Shown: one piece after another, positions 22,856-34,941 of the stretch | Numbering within the stretch: position 1 is the first letter of the stretch | Layout of the letters: each line of letters opens with the position of its first letter | Source of the DNA: Cryptomeria japonica | Taxonomy: Eukaryota > Streptophyta > Pinopsida > Cupressales > Cupressaceae | Direction of reading: 5' to 3' | Length of the DNA: 64,000 nucleotides | Assembly: GCF_030272615.1 (NCBI RefSeq) | Contig: NC_081409.1 | Location: 646,754,468 to 646,818,467 of the forward strand | The notes under the pieces: generated by a model | Told to the model about the DNA's origin: nothing | The model's database searches: none | The model's input: the letters and a program-made list of their open reading frames with translations, nothing else | Position numbers and translations under genes: made by a program

Positions 22856-24290
22856 TCCATGAAGGCTTCTAATAATCCATTTGGCTATGAGGCACACTCC
22901 TTGTGGAAGTGGGTCAATCACTTCCAAACCCCGTTTATTTTTGGGATGAATGCAATGAAGACACAAAGTAGTTGGATGACCTTTCTATTATTTCATTTCT
23001 ACCAAAGGAACCCTCTAATTAATTTTGTTAATTAAGTATAAGAATATTTTGAAGGAAGTCAACATGATGAAATATAAGCATGACTAGCTATAAGATATAT
23101 TGGCAATTTGAATGCGTACAACCATAGAAAGAAATTTGTTTGACCAAAGATCAAGTTTCTTTTTAAGTTGGTGGATGAATAATTTCTAGATCTCGGATAG
23201 AGAAACTCCTATCCCAAAAGCAATGCCAAAGTAGATCTTGAAATCAAACCATGATTAATGTATCTATATTGTGGTGGTATCCAGCGTGGTAACTAATTTA
23301 TAAAAGTCATGAAAAAATTCAATTTTATTGAGAGAGAGTTGAAAGCTTAATGTTGAACAAAGCAAGTCCAAGAGTTCAATAGTGCTATTGAGTTCTTCTT
23401 GAGAGTTTTGAATGAAAAGAAGACTATCATCAACAAACTGAGGTATGAGAGTAACTTCATCTCCCAATAGAGATATACCATGAATGAGTTTTTGTTGTTT
23501 TGTATGTTTTAAATAGTATCTAAGAGCATCAATAGTGAGAACATAGAGGTAAGTAGCTAAGGAGCATCCTTGTCTTGTCAATATTTGAAAAGAAAATGTC
23601 TGAGTGATTGAACTATTGATTGCATGAAAAACATTATTATCAACAAAGAGGAGTTTTATGTGACAAATGAGCTTGGGACCAAAGCCTAACTATTTAAGAA
23701 TCTTTAGTATAAACTACCACCTAATTTTATCATATGCTTTATCAAATTCCAATTTAATGAGGCAATTTTGGTGAGTCTGTTGGGCTTGTTCCATAATTTC
23801 CTAAGCCAACACCAAGTTCCCAATAATGATTTTTCCTTCTATCAATCCAGTTTGCTTAGGCCTTACAATCTCTTGCACTGTGTCCTTGATTATTTTAGCA
23901 ATAGCTTTTGCTATAATCTTGTAAGAGGTATTAAGAAGAGTAATTAGTCTCCATACTGAAATGTTATTCTCTTTTTCCCCTTTAGGAATTAATTTAGTCA
24001 GCCCTTGATTGATAGAAGACCCTAGTGATCCTTGATAAAGCTTATTTAGAGACCTCTTGGAAGTCCTCCCTATTGAAAGGCCTCATTGTTTTGTAATATT
24101 TTGCATGTAACCCATCCATTCCATAACTTTTTGAATCATCCATATCCATAAAGGAAGTATCAAACTCTTGAAGAGTGAGCATGTGATCAAGGTAGGTTTG
24201 TTGTTGAAAATCAATTTAGTAAAAAAAGAATTGTAAAAGGTATTTTTTTTCAAGGGAACTCAATGCTCTCTATGGCATCAATCTCTCATT
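22856..24290 (-). pseudogene. LINE (non-LTR) reverse transcriptase fragment
   Basis: Read on the minus strand: MDGLHAKYYK and PFNREDFQEV upstream, then KQTGLIEGKIIIGNLVLAQE, CLIKLEFDKAYDKI, TRQGCSLATYLYVLTIDALR, and PQFVDDSLLFIQNSQEELN where the usual FADD box is FVDD. After RT the LINE-type tail continues (LSEI then LFIHQLKKKLDLWSNKFLSM, SSC-LPSKYSY-LTKLIRGFLWWKWN, RGLEVIDPLPQGVCLIAKWI). Several stops and frame changes make it inactive; the best open piece is 23264-23581. The N-terminal endonuclease lies beyond 24290 and is missing, and the 3' end with poly(A) is missing too. Loss of the 3' end is unusual for LINE insertions and points to a rearrangement with the Gypsy element. Confidence 0.85.
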
Positions 24291-24582
24291 ATTAGATGTA
24301 TCTAATATTTTTTTTTTTCTATTCATATTTTTTAACATATTCCTTCTTACATACTTTGTCCAATCAAAAAAGGAATAATAATAATGACAATTCTGTCCAA
24401 TCAAAAAAGGAATAATAACAATGACAATTCTATGTGTGAAATATTTGAATATAAATTTTAGATTGTTTATAAGTTTATCATCTATTTAGGAGAATGTATT
24501 TAATACAATATATTACTATATACATTAATCTCAAAGAGTTATTAATGAATATTCTATGTACTAACATTTTATTTCTAAATAG
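24291..24582. other. AT-rich intron-like DNA with a 37-bp tandem duplication
   Basis: Immediately upstream of the first MADS exon. Units at 24358-24394 and 24395-24431 differ at one base (GTCCAATCAAAAAAGG...GACAATTCT). No coding exon is seen here. The 3' end TTTATTTCTAAATAG supplies the acceptor for the next exon. Confidence 0.6.
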
Positions 24583-24644
24583 GCATTGCATTCAGAATTG
24601 GAGAATTTGCAAAAAGGAATGACACAATTAGAAAAAATATATAG
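24583..24644 (+). CDS. MADS-box gene, K-domain exon (62 bp)
   Basis: The 62-bp exon sits between an AG acceptor (CTAAATAG) and a GT donor (GTAAGA). In frame it reads ALHSELENLQKGMTQLEKIY and leaves AG to complete Arg with the next exon. The size is exactly that of the first K-domain exon of MIKC-type MADS genes, and the heptad pattern fits the K1 helix used for dimer and tetramer formation. No stop. The MADS DNA-binding exon and I-domain exon are not in this window; they may lie far upstream across long introns or be lost. Confidence 0.85.
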
Positions 24645-24750
24645 GTAAGAATTTTGAATTGATTAGATGATATTTTTTTATATTTAGGTTATAGATTTTG
24701 AATTCTAATATTTTATCTTGTTTAATAATAAAAAATATCTTATGATATAG

Positions 24751-24850
24751 GCATATGATTGGTGAAGATTTGGAATTGCTAAATTTTAAGGAGTTGCAAC
24801 GTCTTGAAAAGAAAATTAAATTGGGTGTTAGGAAAATACACTCAAGGAAG
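24751..24850 (+). CDS. MADS-box gene, K-domain exon (100 bp)
   Basis: The 100-bp exon is flanked by GATATAG and GTAATT, after a 106-bp intron. It encodes (R)HMIGEDLELLNFKELQRLE followed by KKIKLGVRKIHSRK. This is the hallmark K-domain core (GEDL, LxxLE, IRxRK-like end), and the length matches the canonical K exon. The phase agrees with the previous exon (2+1) and the next. The subfamily cannot be assigned safely: the IHSRK ending recalls B-sister and AG-like proteins, but a tree is needed. Confidence 0.9.
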
Positions 24851-25088
24851 GTAATTGATAACAACTTTTAAATTTATTTCAGTATTATATAAGTTTTCTT
24901 GAATATAGTTTTAGTTCCTCTTTTAGTACTTATCAAAGTTATATGATCTTAGATTAGTAAACATGGACAATTCTTTGAACATTTTCTTTTGTCAAAAATA
25001 ATTATATTGAGAAAGACAAAATTGACTTATATTACATTTAATTAAAATTATATTATCTTATGGAGATCATGTTATATGAATGTTGCAG

Positions 25089-25130
25089 GAGAAAATGTTG
25101 CTAGAGCATATTCAATCCCTAAAAGAGAAG
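25089..25130 (+). CDS. MADS-box gene, K-domain exon (42 bp)
   Basis: The 42-bp exon after a 238-bp intron is flanked by TTGCAG and GTAGCA. It encodes EKMLLEHIQSLKEK, the expected 14-residue segment after the K core. The three sizes 62/100/42, the shared phase and the absence of stops together make chance very unlikely. The next expected 42-bp exon and the C-terminal exon were not found in the following kilobases, so this is a partial gene, either interrupted by long introns or a pseudogene fragment. Confidence 0.88.
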
Positions 25131-26720
25131 GTAGCATATAATTTCCTTATGAATAAAAAATATACTTCACTATTTTTTCTGATTGTATTACTAAATAAAG
25201 AAATGGTCTATAGATCATATCTCAAAATTAATAAAAAAATAATAATTATTAGCAATATACAAAAATACCATATCATTTTTTTTCTTAAGAATTAGATAAT
25301 TAAAAGAGGATATTTTGTAAGTTTATTTTACATTTTTATTGGTCTCTTTAAAATACAGATATAATATACAAGAAAAAATGCATAAATCATTTGATTAGTG
25401 TACATAATAGTTTTTTACAAGAGTAAAGGAGGGTTTTACAATAACCCAACAAAATTTTACCAAAAAAAAGGAATATCAATGATAAACATAAGAATTAATC
25501 ATAACAAAAAATGAGAAAGTGATTGAAAAATAGTGGTAGACCGCACATAAATGACCGCCCAACAACGAACATAAAGCAAAATGAAATAGGTTAAAATAGA
25601 AAAAATGTTGAGTTAGTGTAGTTTAAATCCAAAGTGTGCTCCCAAGATCTTTAAATACAGCCACCCAACTGACTCAATAAAAATCCTTATTATCAACTCT
25701 ACCTTTTATGGTAATTTTCCTTAAATGACAAGAATTCAAGAAGCATATCATAAAACTCTCCTCCAAAGACTTCTTTCTTTCTTATTATATCTATATAAGA
25801 GATTGAGTGGTATTCACTATATCCTTGTTATATATTATGTTGTTTGTTTCAATTAATGACTTTGAGATATTCTAAAAGAATGCCAATCTTTACGCTTAAA
25901 GACGTCAAGGTTTTGGCCAACTTGACAAAGGATCACCTCTGCTAATATGATAACTTTTTTCTCATTAGGTTCTATTGGACTTAGGTGGGTCACCATATGC
26001 TAACACTTAGTTGAGAACTAGTGAAAACACAAGTGATGCTACACCAAATTGAATCTTAAACCCTAAAAAGAGTATACAAAGTTTGGAAATACGATGTGAA
26101 ACTATTGTAGATTCTTAGGCTTCTATGAGATGGAAATTAAAAATATATCCTAACTAAATTGAACTATTTATAAATTTTGGCTTTGTGAGAGGATAAACAC
26201 GAGCCTTAGTGGGATTAATACTAGACCATTGCCTAGAGAAAAAGAGTCAAATGGTCAATAAGTATCCTTTTATTATACTAAATCATAATTTAATGGATTT
26301 TATAGTAATCACAACCTTACAGTGATGCAAACTACTGAGGGCTTAGAACCTGAACATTATCAACAATCCAATTGTATTAAGATGCACTCTTTATTTTGTT
26401 GTAGAAGAAATTCTTCCACTCTTTGAGCAGAAGACAACTATAACAAGACAAAATGAAGGTAATTTTTTTTGGTAAAAGATATAATTCTTAACTATATATT
26501 TACCATAATACACCAACACAATGTTGAAGATACCGAATTAAAGCATGTATACATATAATAGTAATTAGATGAGAATTAAAGAATCGTAACTGCATTAAAG
26601 ACTAGATAGTGTGACTATTATGCATAAAAATACACAATTAGTAATCCTTAATAAAAAATATAAGCTTTTATTCACATAAAAATATAACTATCCAATAATC
26701 TAACCCTTTGGATTGATTAC
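25131..26720. other. AT-rich gene-free region downstream of the MADS exons
   Basis: No further exon, LTR or ORF of interest could be supported. It may be intron if the MADS gene continues. The GT donor at 25131 opens it. Confidence 0.45.
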
Positions 26721-28121
26721 TGTAACGTCCTAAAATTGCACCCCTCACAATTTTCGATTGCATTTGGGTCTTCGCCTTAGTGTTTGCGCCCCTCGAGCTG
26801 ATCAGAGACCTGAATATGCTCATACAAATTAAAACTTGCATTCTTCTCAACCCTACACCTCAAAGACACCTTGATCTTGCCCCAAAATAGGGTAGGATCA
26901 GAGCATGGTGCCCTAGGATCCTCTATTTGGGACCTATCTTGGGGTCCCTCCCTTTGGCTCATTCTCAAATTAGAGCAGGAAAATCCCCCTATGTCAGCCT
27001 AAGTTGGAAAATCAGTCAATTAAACCCCACTGACAAGTATATAAGAGGAATTTCCCCTCTCATTTGAGAGGATCATGAAATTCAATCAAGCATCTGAGCA
27101 TTCAAGCATTCAAGAGCAACTGAGCATTTTCAATCTTCCTTCAAGATTTGGAGTAGCAATAGAGACAAGATTTCAAGCATTGAAGACGAGATCAATATTC
27201 TACTTCATGAAACCCTAATTCCATGTGGAGGCAAGAAAAACTTCACAACGAGGTGTAAGCATTTCATTTTAAGTCAATTCAACATCCCCTCAAAGAGGAG
27301 GATTTCTAATTTCAGTCATTTCATTTTCATTACTTCAACCACTTGGTTAATTCCAAAACTAGGGTTTGATATGAGGACAAACCCCCATTCCCAATACATT
27401 TCCCTTTCTTTTTGTGTGCAGGAAACAGGTACGTAGCTGTACTTCTGGAATTGAGCTTTATTCGTAGAGACAGAAAAACCCTTTTCAATGTGCGGAAAGT
27501 TTAGAGGAGCGATAGGAGGGCACCCCTGTCTGGACACACAGTCCCTACAACTTTTGATGGATTTCGCAGAGCAGCTCGAAATCATCTCAAACTTCTCAAA
27601 TCTAGGTGCACGACTAAATCCCGAATTTGTAGCTCGTTGTTTTCTCATACTTTGTCTTCATTTCCAACACTTTGTCTTAATTCAATCAATCAACTTACAA
27701 AAGAGGGTCAATTGCATTTCAATCACAACCAATATACTTAGTATTCAATCCTTGCATCCTTTGGGATTGGATCTAGTAGATTTATTCCCTATTTTGAATG
27801 TAAAGTTTTCCCCAAGTGAAAATTGAACCTTAGTAAAGTTCCCCTCTTCTTCCGAGTAGTGAATTGGCTAAGGTTCCCAATTTTCCACTTTGCAATTACA
27901 ATACTTACCTCTATAGTTCAAGCCTAATTAATATGGGAAACTAAACTCATAATACAAAATTTAAACCTGCTAAGGTTAGAAGAAGAATTAATATCAATCT
28001 AATCTCACACATGTGGAAAATATCTTCATAGCATAAATAATGAATTTCATAGAATTATTACAATTGAGATTGATAGTTATCCTTAAAATTTCATCTGAGA
28101 TGTTAACTTAGATACTCTATT
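26721..28121 (+). repeat. Probable Gypsy-type LTR, right end unresolved
   Basis: Begins TGTAACGTCCTAAAATTG, a start typical of plant Gypsy LTRs, and has a TATA-like AGTATATAAGAGG near 27036. The segment 27349-27420 matches 8450-8530 and, inverted, 35507-35573. The right boundary is not visible. ORFs of about 110 codons here overlap on both strands and look non-coding. Confidence 0.45.
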
Positions 28122-29850
28122 AGACATGTTGGCATTGAGTTGTCATTGATGTCAACCGGTATTACAGGCTACCGGTAGGGTATGTCAACCCGGTATGAAG
28201 AAGATTGAACCGACATAAGATAGATTAACATGAAGGCTTGTCAATCGGTATGGTGGAAGACAAAATCGGTATGAAGGCGTGGAAGACAAGCAAGTATTGA
28301 GACTATCAGTGACATCACTGGTAAGAGGTGATATGAAGTTATGTGTTGGCATGACAAGTTGTAACTGGTATGAAGGCAAACTATTTGTTTGTGATAATGT
28401 TTGTGATAAAGAGGCAAAGTGACAAAGAGATCACAAACCACCGGAGGTGAAGTTGAGCTACCGGTGTAGTGTATGTTGTTGGATAGCAATAGGAGAAGGT
28501 TTTACCGGTAAGCATTTATGCCGGTATGAGGATTTGTCGAATGTGTCAGTGAGCTGAGTGTATGTCGATGTGATGCCACGTGGATCTGAGGTGGCAAGTG
28601 TAGTACCCCTACCGTAATCGATCTCTAACCTTGGTTTAATCTTGATTAGTTAATCGTAATATTATGTTATAGTCAGATGTTAATTTTACGCATAGCTATT
28701 GATGTGGTTCTCACACTAGTTGTATGCAAGTTGTTAGTGTTCTTATTTCATGGTATTCATCGAGCTAACGCATTCATTAAGTTATTATATATGTATGCAT
28801 GTATGATCGTTGGTTGCAAGAGATTTCAGGTACGAAGTCGCATGAGTGCGAGGTTCGTCGTCACCTGGTTTTGCAGGTATGAGCATACCTTTTAATCCTT
28901 AGAGTTGGATTAGGTGGTCGTAAGACCCTAGTCGGCCTTAGTCGTGCTCAAGTGAGCATCGCCAGTCATCGTCGGTAATCCTTGTTTGTTTGGGTTTGCG
29001 AGTCGTCTGTTTGGTTGACTTTCTCGATTTGCGTGCTTGGTGTGCCTGGTTAAATTGATTAATTAGTCCTTAGTGATTATGTTGAGTATATATGCATTTG
29101 TGCATCGATGATTAATGGATTAGATTAATCTGGTTTCCGTTATGTGATTTTCGTTGATATTGGGTTGCTCGTTTTAAATTGGGAGTGAACTCGATTAAAT
29201 GTCTGTTTTCGAATATTTAATGCATTGTGTTTATGCTGTTGAAAGAGAAAGTCTGATATTTTATCGCAATAGATTAATTGTATTCTGTTGGATTATTAAA
29301 TTAGAAAGATTAAATTTGTTTAAATGAGAAATCGAATTTTGAATTGAAAAGGCAAGTTAATTTGTTGTGTTTGTGAGAAAGGAATTAAATTTTGTGAATT
29401 ATTTTTAAATAAGAAATTTTATTCCAAAAATGGAATTTTTGGGTCAACTTTTCCATATAACCCAATTTGGGGGAAAATTGAAAAGATGGACATTTTTGGT
29501 AAAGATTTTGGTTGGGAATGAAAATTGGAGGATTTGGGAGCTGAAGATTGGGGCTCTCCTTCAGCCATGCCAGGATTGCGTATGAAGGTAGGGTTTATCC
29601 AAACTGTTCTTCCTTCTTGTTGTGAAAATGGTTGCTTGTTGCCAAAATCCAATCTTTTGATTGTTTTCAGATTTTAATTTGGGATATGAATTGGAAATGA
29701 CTGTTCTTGATGAATTTCGGGTGTAAATCTTCCTTGGGTGTTAGTAAAGAATGAAAACCCTTCAAGAAAATGTTATTCCAAACCCAGTTTGTTTCAAACC
29801 GAAATTGTTAATCCAAATTTTGAGTTGGGTTGTATTGCTGTTTTTAATCC

Positions 29851-30039
29851 GAACTGTGTTAAAGAAAATTTATATGTTTTTTTTTATGAACTGTGCGTTC
29901 ATTATAGTTCGGACTGTGTTTTAATGGAAATGAAAACATTTAATTATATTTTTATTATCGAACTGTGTGTTCGAAGATGATTTTAGTGTTTTGTTATCGA
30001 GCTGGGCGAACAGATTTCACTAAACCCGAACTGGGCGTG
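29851..30039 (+). repeat. Spaced GAACTGTGCGTTC-like motif array
   Basis: Diverged copies of a partly palindromic word occur at 29851, 29888-29900, 29910, 29959-29973, 29999-30011 and 30027-30039, just upstream of the GC island. They could be tandemly derived promoter elements of the LTR. Confidence 0.45.
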
Positions 30040-30335
30040 TGTGCGTGTTTCATTGTGGGTCGGGGTTTGGGAGAGCGGGGAGCGGAGCTCCACCCGCTCC
30101 CCTCCCCTTCCCCCGCGCGTGTCCCCCACTTCCTCCCCTCATCCCCCGCGCGTTCTTTGGTTACTGCCGCTCGCGCCCTTTGTGTTCCCCCCCGCTGGCG
30201 TTGCAAGCTCCGGCCGCGGCACACTGCGGTGGCCGCAGGGCGCCGTGGAGCCTGCGGGCACCGCAGCGGCGCCGCCGCTCGGGCAATGCCCTGCGGCTAG
30301 GGTTAGGGCATGGCCCGCCCTCGCCGCTAGGGTTT
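29998..30335. other. GC-rich, CpG-rich island inside the 4.35-kb solo LTR
   Basis: Dense in CCGC, GCGCG and CGCCG words, while the surrounding sequence is AT-rich. Overlapping open frames on both strands are a by-product of composition (few stop codons in GC-rich DNA), and I do not call them genes. The island may contain the LTR promoter or leader. Confidence 0.6.
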
Positions 30336-33300
30336 TTAACATGCGTTTTTTAATCAAAAAAAATAAATAAAAGAACATAGTTTATTAAATGGTATTTTGT
30401 TTAATGTATTTCTTTTTTTTTTATATATGATTCAAAATGGCATATGATAGTTGTAATATTATTTTAATGATAAGATTTAATTAGTGTTTAAAAGATGTTT
30501 TTTTTTATGTATTTTTTTTAAAAGAAAAGAAAATATATAATGTTTTTAATATTGTTTTATGAAGATTGTAAATCAAGTCGTGATGATGAGAAATGTGGCA
30601 TAAATGGATTATGGCGAAGATTTTCTTTGTTAACGTATTATGCAAGCTTGAAATTTAATTGAGTATATTTGGGAAAGATCAATTATTGATATATTGGAGA
30701 TTCTTGTTGAGTTAAAATATACCTTAATCACGAATAAATATATTGTTGAAGATTTTAATGTTGTAAGCCATCTAGAGATATTAGAAACGAATAATCAACC
30801 ATTGGGCATTAGAAATTTAACGATATGCTTTTGAAAATGATTATCTTCTTTTGGATTTCCTTTTTATATTAATATTCCGTGATCCGCATTATGCATCTGG
30901 GATTGAAAATTATGAATCTGTAGGGATTGATTTCGAACCAGTATGTTAATGATGTTTGTTGGAGATTAAATACCTTGTTTAGTTGATTAATGGTTGTCCA
31001 AATTTTATTAATATGATTTGGTTTAAAAACTCATTATGGCGTAATTTGCCTGTTCGATGCTTTGAAACTTAGGAGTTAGAAAACCAAGAACCACTTATCC
31101 CTTGATGAGGTAGATAACTGTAATCTGATTTGGACCTTGTAGAAAACTTGATCGCCTTGTAATGATTAAATCAATTTGAGGAATATTGTCTTTTCTGATT
31201 ATCGCCCTTGCGAGTTTAATTTCTGTATTCGCCTTTAATTATGAAATGGCATGTTTTGCTTTGTTTAGTAGGACCCTGTCGTATGGATGATTTGGTGTTC
31301 CTGTTTCAGTCCTCGGTTTCAAGTTGACTGTTGTTTTGTGATGTTGTCATAATTGATCATATCCTCCTTGTGTGTGAGTCGAATGATGATTGTGGTTGAC
31401 CTTAATTTGTCAGGTCTCTAGTTAGAGTACCGTCAGTAAGTGTTCATCCTTGAGTCATGTTCGACCAGATGATTGTTTCTCTCTTCTTGAACTCCGTTCG
31501 TCTGACCATGTGTATTCCTTGGTTTTGAGTTCGTCTGAGTTTAGTCTAGTGTCGTATGGGAAAGTGGCTTTCGATTGGGGGCCGCACCCAAAGTGGTTGC
31601 TGGGTAACCCGTCGAAAGTGAGTCTAATAAGTGATAACCTAAATAGATTAGAATGTAATTTATAAATAAGATAATGTGCCTCACACATGGGACGAATGCT
31701 ATCATAGATTCGACATGCTGTGAGAAGGCCTGAAATGGCAAACCATCTTCCTTGTCTTCACGAGAGGATGTGTGGGTCCACATGAGACTTGGATGGGCCG
31801 GAAGTTCGGATTAGGTTGCCAGGGTTACCAGTGTATGGGCCAGGACCTATGAAGACTTGCCATGGTATCCATACCAGGTTGTGTGATGACACTTGTCCCT
31901 AGGTTCGCTAGTGTGTTGTCGTTTTGTCCTGTTTTGAGTACCTTTGTGAGTCGTCCTTTGCCGCTGCCCTTGTGAGTGTCAGTTTCATGTTAGACCTTGG
32001 GTGGTGATGGCTCAGTTTTATGGATGCTCTTCTGGACCTTTGTTTTAGCTTTGATTATGTTCAGCTGGATCCTGTTCTTTTCAGGGATCGTTTATGTATT
32101 AATGGACCGATGTGGTCGTTGTATATTGTTTATGTATCGCCTTGATGGCTAGATTGTATGGTGTAACCTCTTGTACTCTTAACTGTATTATTTATCAGAG
32201 GGGGTCTTGCAGTTGAGCAGACCCGGAGATGTAGCCCTTTAGGGGTGAACTCCGAGATCATTATGGTGTTATGTGATGTATTCTCTTATGTTTTCATTTA
32301 TTCAGCTTTATCATGCATGATTATCTTATGTTAGAATGGTTAAGTTGATAAATGGAATTAATTTTTAAATGCTTATATTCGGTTCTATCTTGAATGCCAT
32401 GTTGACCGAATGCGTAAGTGGTTTAGATGAGATATCGTAGATGCTAGTATGCAATCGTCTTTTGAAATGCAATAAGTTGGAGTATAAAAGAATGTAACTT
32501 AGAGTAATGAATTATACTCAGTTGTTGTTAAGGTATTTAAATATGCTTGGAAAGATCTCTTATGTTGATGAAATCCTAGTGTATTAGAATGTTAGATGTA
32601 TGGTTTGTAATTTTAAAAGAAAAGCTTGAATGAGAATTATGAATGGTTCCTAATGGATGAATCTTTATTGTGATTTATAATTCCATCCTTTGAAGAAATT
32701 ATCCTGATTTTGAATTACCTCGTTATTAAGATATTTAGCTTATTGGATTAATGGTGCGAGTTAAATGAATTTTGAAATTAAGTAATCTCGTTGGGAAACT
32801 CTTTAGGAGATTGTTGCTAATGTCTTCCGCTATGTAATCTGAATCTTTGTTATCTTGTTGCATCTTATGTGTTGTAACTTTAAAAAAAAAATTTGCACTC
32901 TATTCTTGTAATTTTGGCTTATCCCTTCGGGGTTTCCTGGCGGGGCATTACAGCAAGCATATACAGGTCGGTGAAGTTTGCATCGACATGGTTGTTGGAG
33001 TAGTTAGTTGACATTAAATAAAATAGCCACAAATCATAGGTTGATGACAGATTGGTGCGGCTCGAGGAAGAATGAACGACAGAGAAAGATTAGGGAGTTG
33101 TTGGCGCTTGGATCGAAGCAAGGAAATCAGATTGCAGGAGGACCTCGAGAAGGAAACAACTAGGTCATAAATGTGTCAACAGATTTCAATGCTGGAAATC
33201 AAGGTCGGGTTTGCTATTCTTGGCACATACTTTAGACAAATGAAAAACAAGTGATGACTTATCTGTCCAAAGAAGGTGTGCAATCAAAGGTAGATCGGAT

Positions 33301-34239
33301 CAGAATGGATGCAAATTTGGTCGGTAGAAGGAAACTCTATCTACCCTCTGTTTAAATTGGTTTTTAGTGGGAAAGCTTCAGGTTAAATATGGTGACCTAA
33401 GAAAGATAGTGTTGCAACTGAAGGGTGAAGAAAAGAGTGAAATTATTATTTGAGAGTCGAAGAGATAACCACATGAAGTGTTTGTGAGTAAAGATTATAC
33501 CGGTAAGGAGAAGAAGGGTAAACCAGTATAAGGAATAAACTGATAGAGTGAGAATAGAACGCAGAGGTGACAAATTGAAAGAAGCAGTACCTAATAGAGA
33601 GTGACCAAGTGTGAGTTAAATTCAGCAAAACAAAGGGAGAGAAGATTTAGCAGAGTTAGAACTAGGAGAAAGGCTAAGTTGCAGTGTGTGTTGAGTTAAC
33701 ACGAACCGGTAAGATAGAAACTGGTAGTGCAAATCTTTGAAGGGTTGCAAAACTTCATTTGCAATAGGGATCTCATTTGTATATCTGAGTTTTCATAATG
33801 TTTTCATTGAGTAGGTTCTTAGTGCAAGGGTTGTAGCTCCTTTAGGTTGTAGCCTATAAATTGTGTAGGGGTTGGTGCTTCTTTGAGTTGGTACTCATAA
33901 ATAAGGGGTTGGTGCTCCTTGGGTTGGTGCCCTAAAATTTGTAATCAGATCTTTTCATTGTGAGGCTGGATTGGAGTAGAAGATCTCCAGTAGCTATTCT
34001 CACCGAGGTTTTTGCCACAATTGGTTTTCCTCATATATCTGGTGTTGTGTGTTGCATCTTCATGTGTGTGTTGTATTAATGTTTTAGATATTTCTTCTAC
34101 ACACCTTGTTTGCATTGCTTTGGTAACCAGTCTACATTTTATTTATTTCATATCAAACCGGTATAGCTCTGATTAAGTAAAAATTATTTAAATCACTCAT
34201 TCACCCTCCTCTCAGTGATCCATTATGTCCAACAAGACA

Positions 34240-34941
34240 TTCAATACCTTTGCATGTTTTAAAGAAGCATGGCCATGAGAAAATTGAACCCTTAGGGTAT
34301 AAAGGATAATAAATACCACCATTATGTTGTCTTGGATTTGATAAAATATGGTTGGAAGAGTTGGGATTCATTAAAAATGTCCTTTGTTCTTAGTTGTTTC
34401 TATAAAAAAAACTTGACCACCATGATCATTGGAGAATATTTAATTTTTTAAAAGTTAGTCATTTCTCTTAATCCTTGGTATACAATTGGACACTAGATAG
34501 GGCTCTAAAGCTTACATAATTCAACTTTAAAATAAACTCACTAATTAAAAAATATCCATGGTTAGCATGCATAATCTTCATAACTTTATTATGGTAAACC
34601 CAAGATAAGTGGAATATTTGTATGTAATAACAACTTTTAATGGGCATTGATAATGGCAATGTGCAACTTCACGTTACCATGCAACATGTGCCTAGTAGGG
34701 TCCATGGAACTCAATTTTTTAATACTAGCACTATTGGGATTAGGGTGATAGATCTGACGAGAGTGCAAACAAACAACACTTGTAGGGTTGATCCAACTAT
34801 GCAATGCCTAATTGTGCTATATTTACACATAACAAATGAGGCTCTTAACTAATGACTGATATCTAAATTAATTTTTTTGCGTATGATTAAATTCATTGAG
34901 GTAGTAAGTAGGCCAAGGGGGTGGTAAAAACATGATAAAAT
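34240..34941. other. Unassigned AT-rich sequence
   Basis: I see no gene, LTR end or repeat structure here. Confidence 0.4.

Larger units (their letters stand above)
28599..32952 (+). repeat. 4354-bp solo LTR (Gypsy-type termini)
   Basis: Starts TGTAGTACCCC and ends GGGGCATTACA, which form a short inverted repeat with TG...CA ends. A perfect 5-bp duplication GCAAG flanks it (28594-28598 and 32953-32957). No gag, pol, primer-binding site or second LTR is seen inside, so a solo LTR is simplest; a non-coding large element (LARD-like) lacking recognisable LTRs is the alternative. It holds a short GC-rich island and an A-tract near 32881. The length is at the high end for a plant LTR. Confidence 0.75.
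28127..34234 (+). repeat. Solo Copia-type LTR interrupted by a second solo LTR
   Basis: Starts TGTTGGCATTGAG and ends TGTCCAACA. A perfect target duplication AGACA flanks it (28122-28126 and 34235-34239). The LTR itself is 28127-28598 plus 32958-34234, about 1.75 kb. It is rich in CCGGTA/ACCGGT words, carries a diverged core block CACCGAGGTTTTTGCC near 34001, and TTCACCCTCCTCTCAGTGATC near the end. No primer-binding site or internal domain follows. Confidence 0.85.

Noticed and set aside
26431-26459. Possible next MADS exon between an AG and GTAATT
   Set aside because: 28 bp encoding KTTITRQNE-like residues does not fit the 42-bp K-domain exon in length or sequence.
30296-30310. TAGGGTTAGGG, telomere-like word
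   Set aside because: Only one and a half units; isolated inside an LTR.
29965-30378. Several overlapping 76-111-codon ORFs on both strands
   Set aside because: All lie in the GC-rich island, where stop codons are rare; low-complexity Pro/Arg/Ala sequences with no start or splice context.
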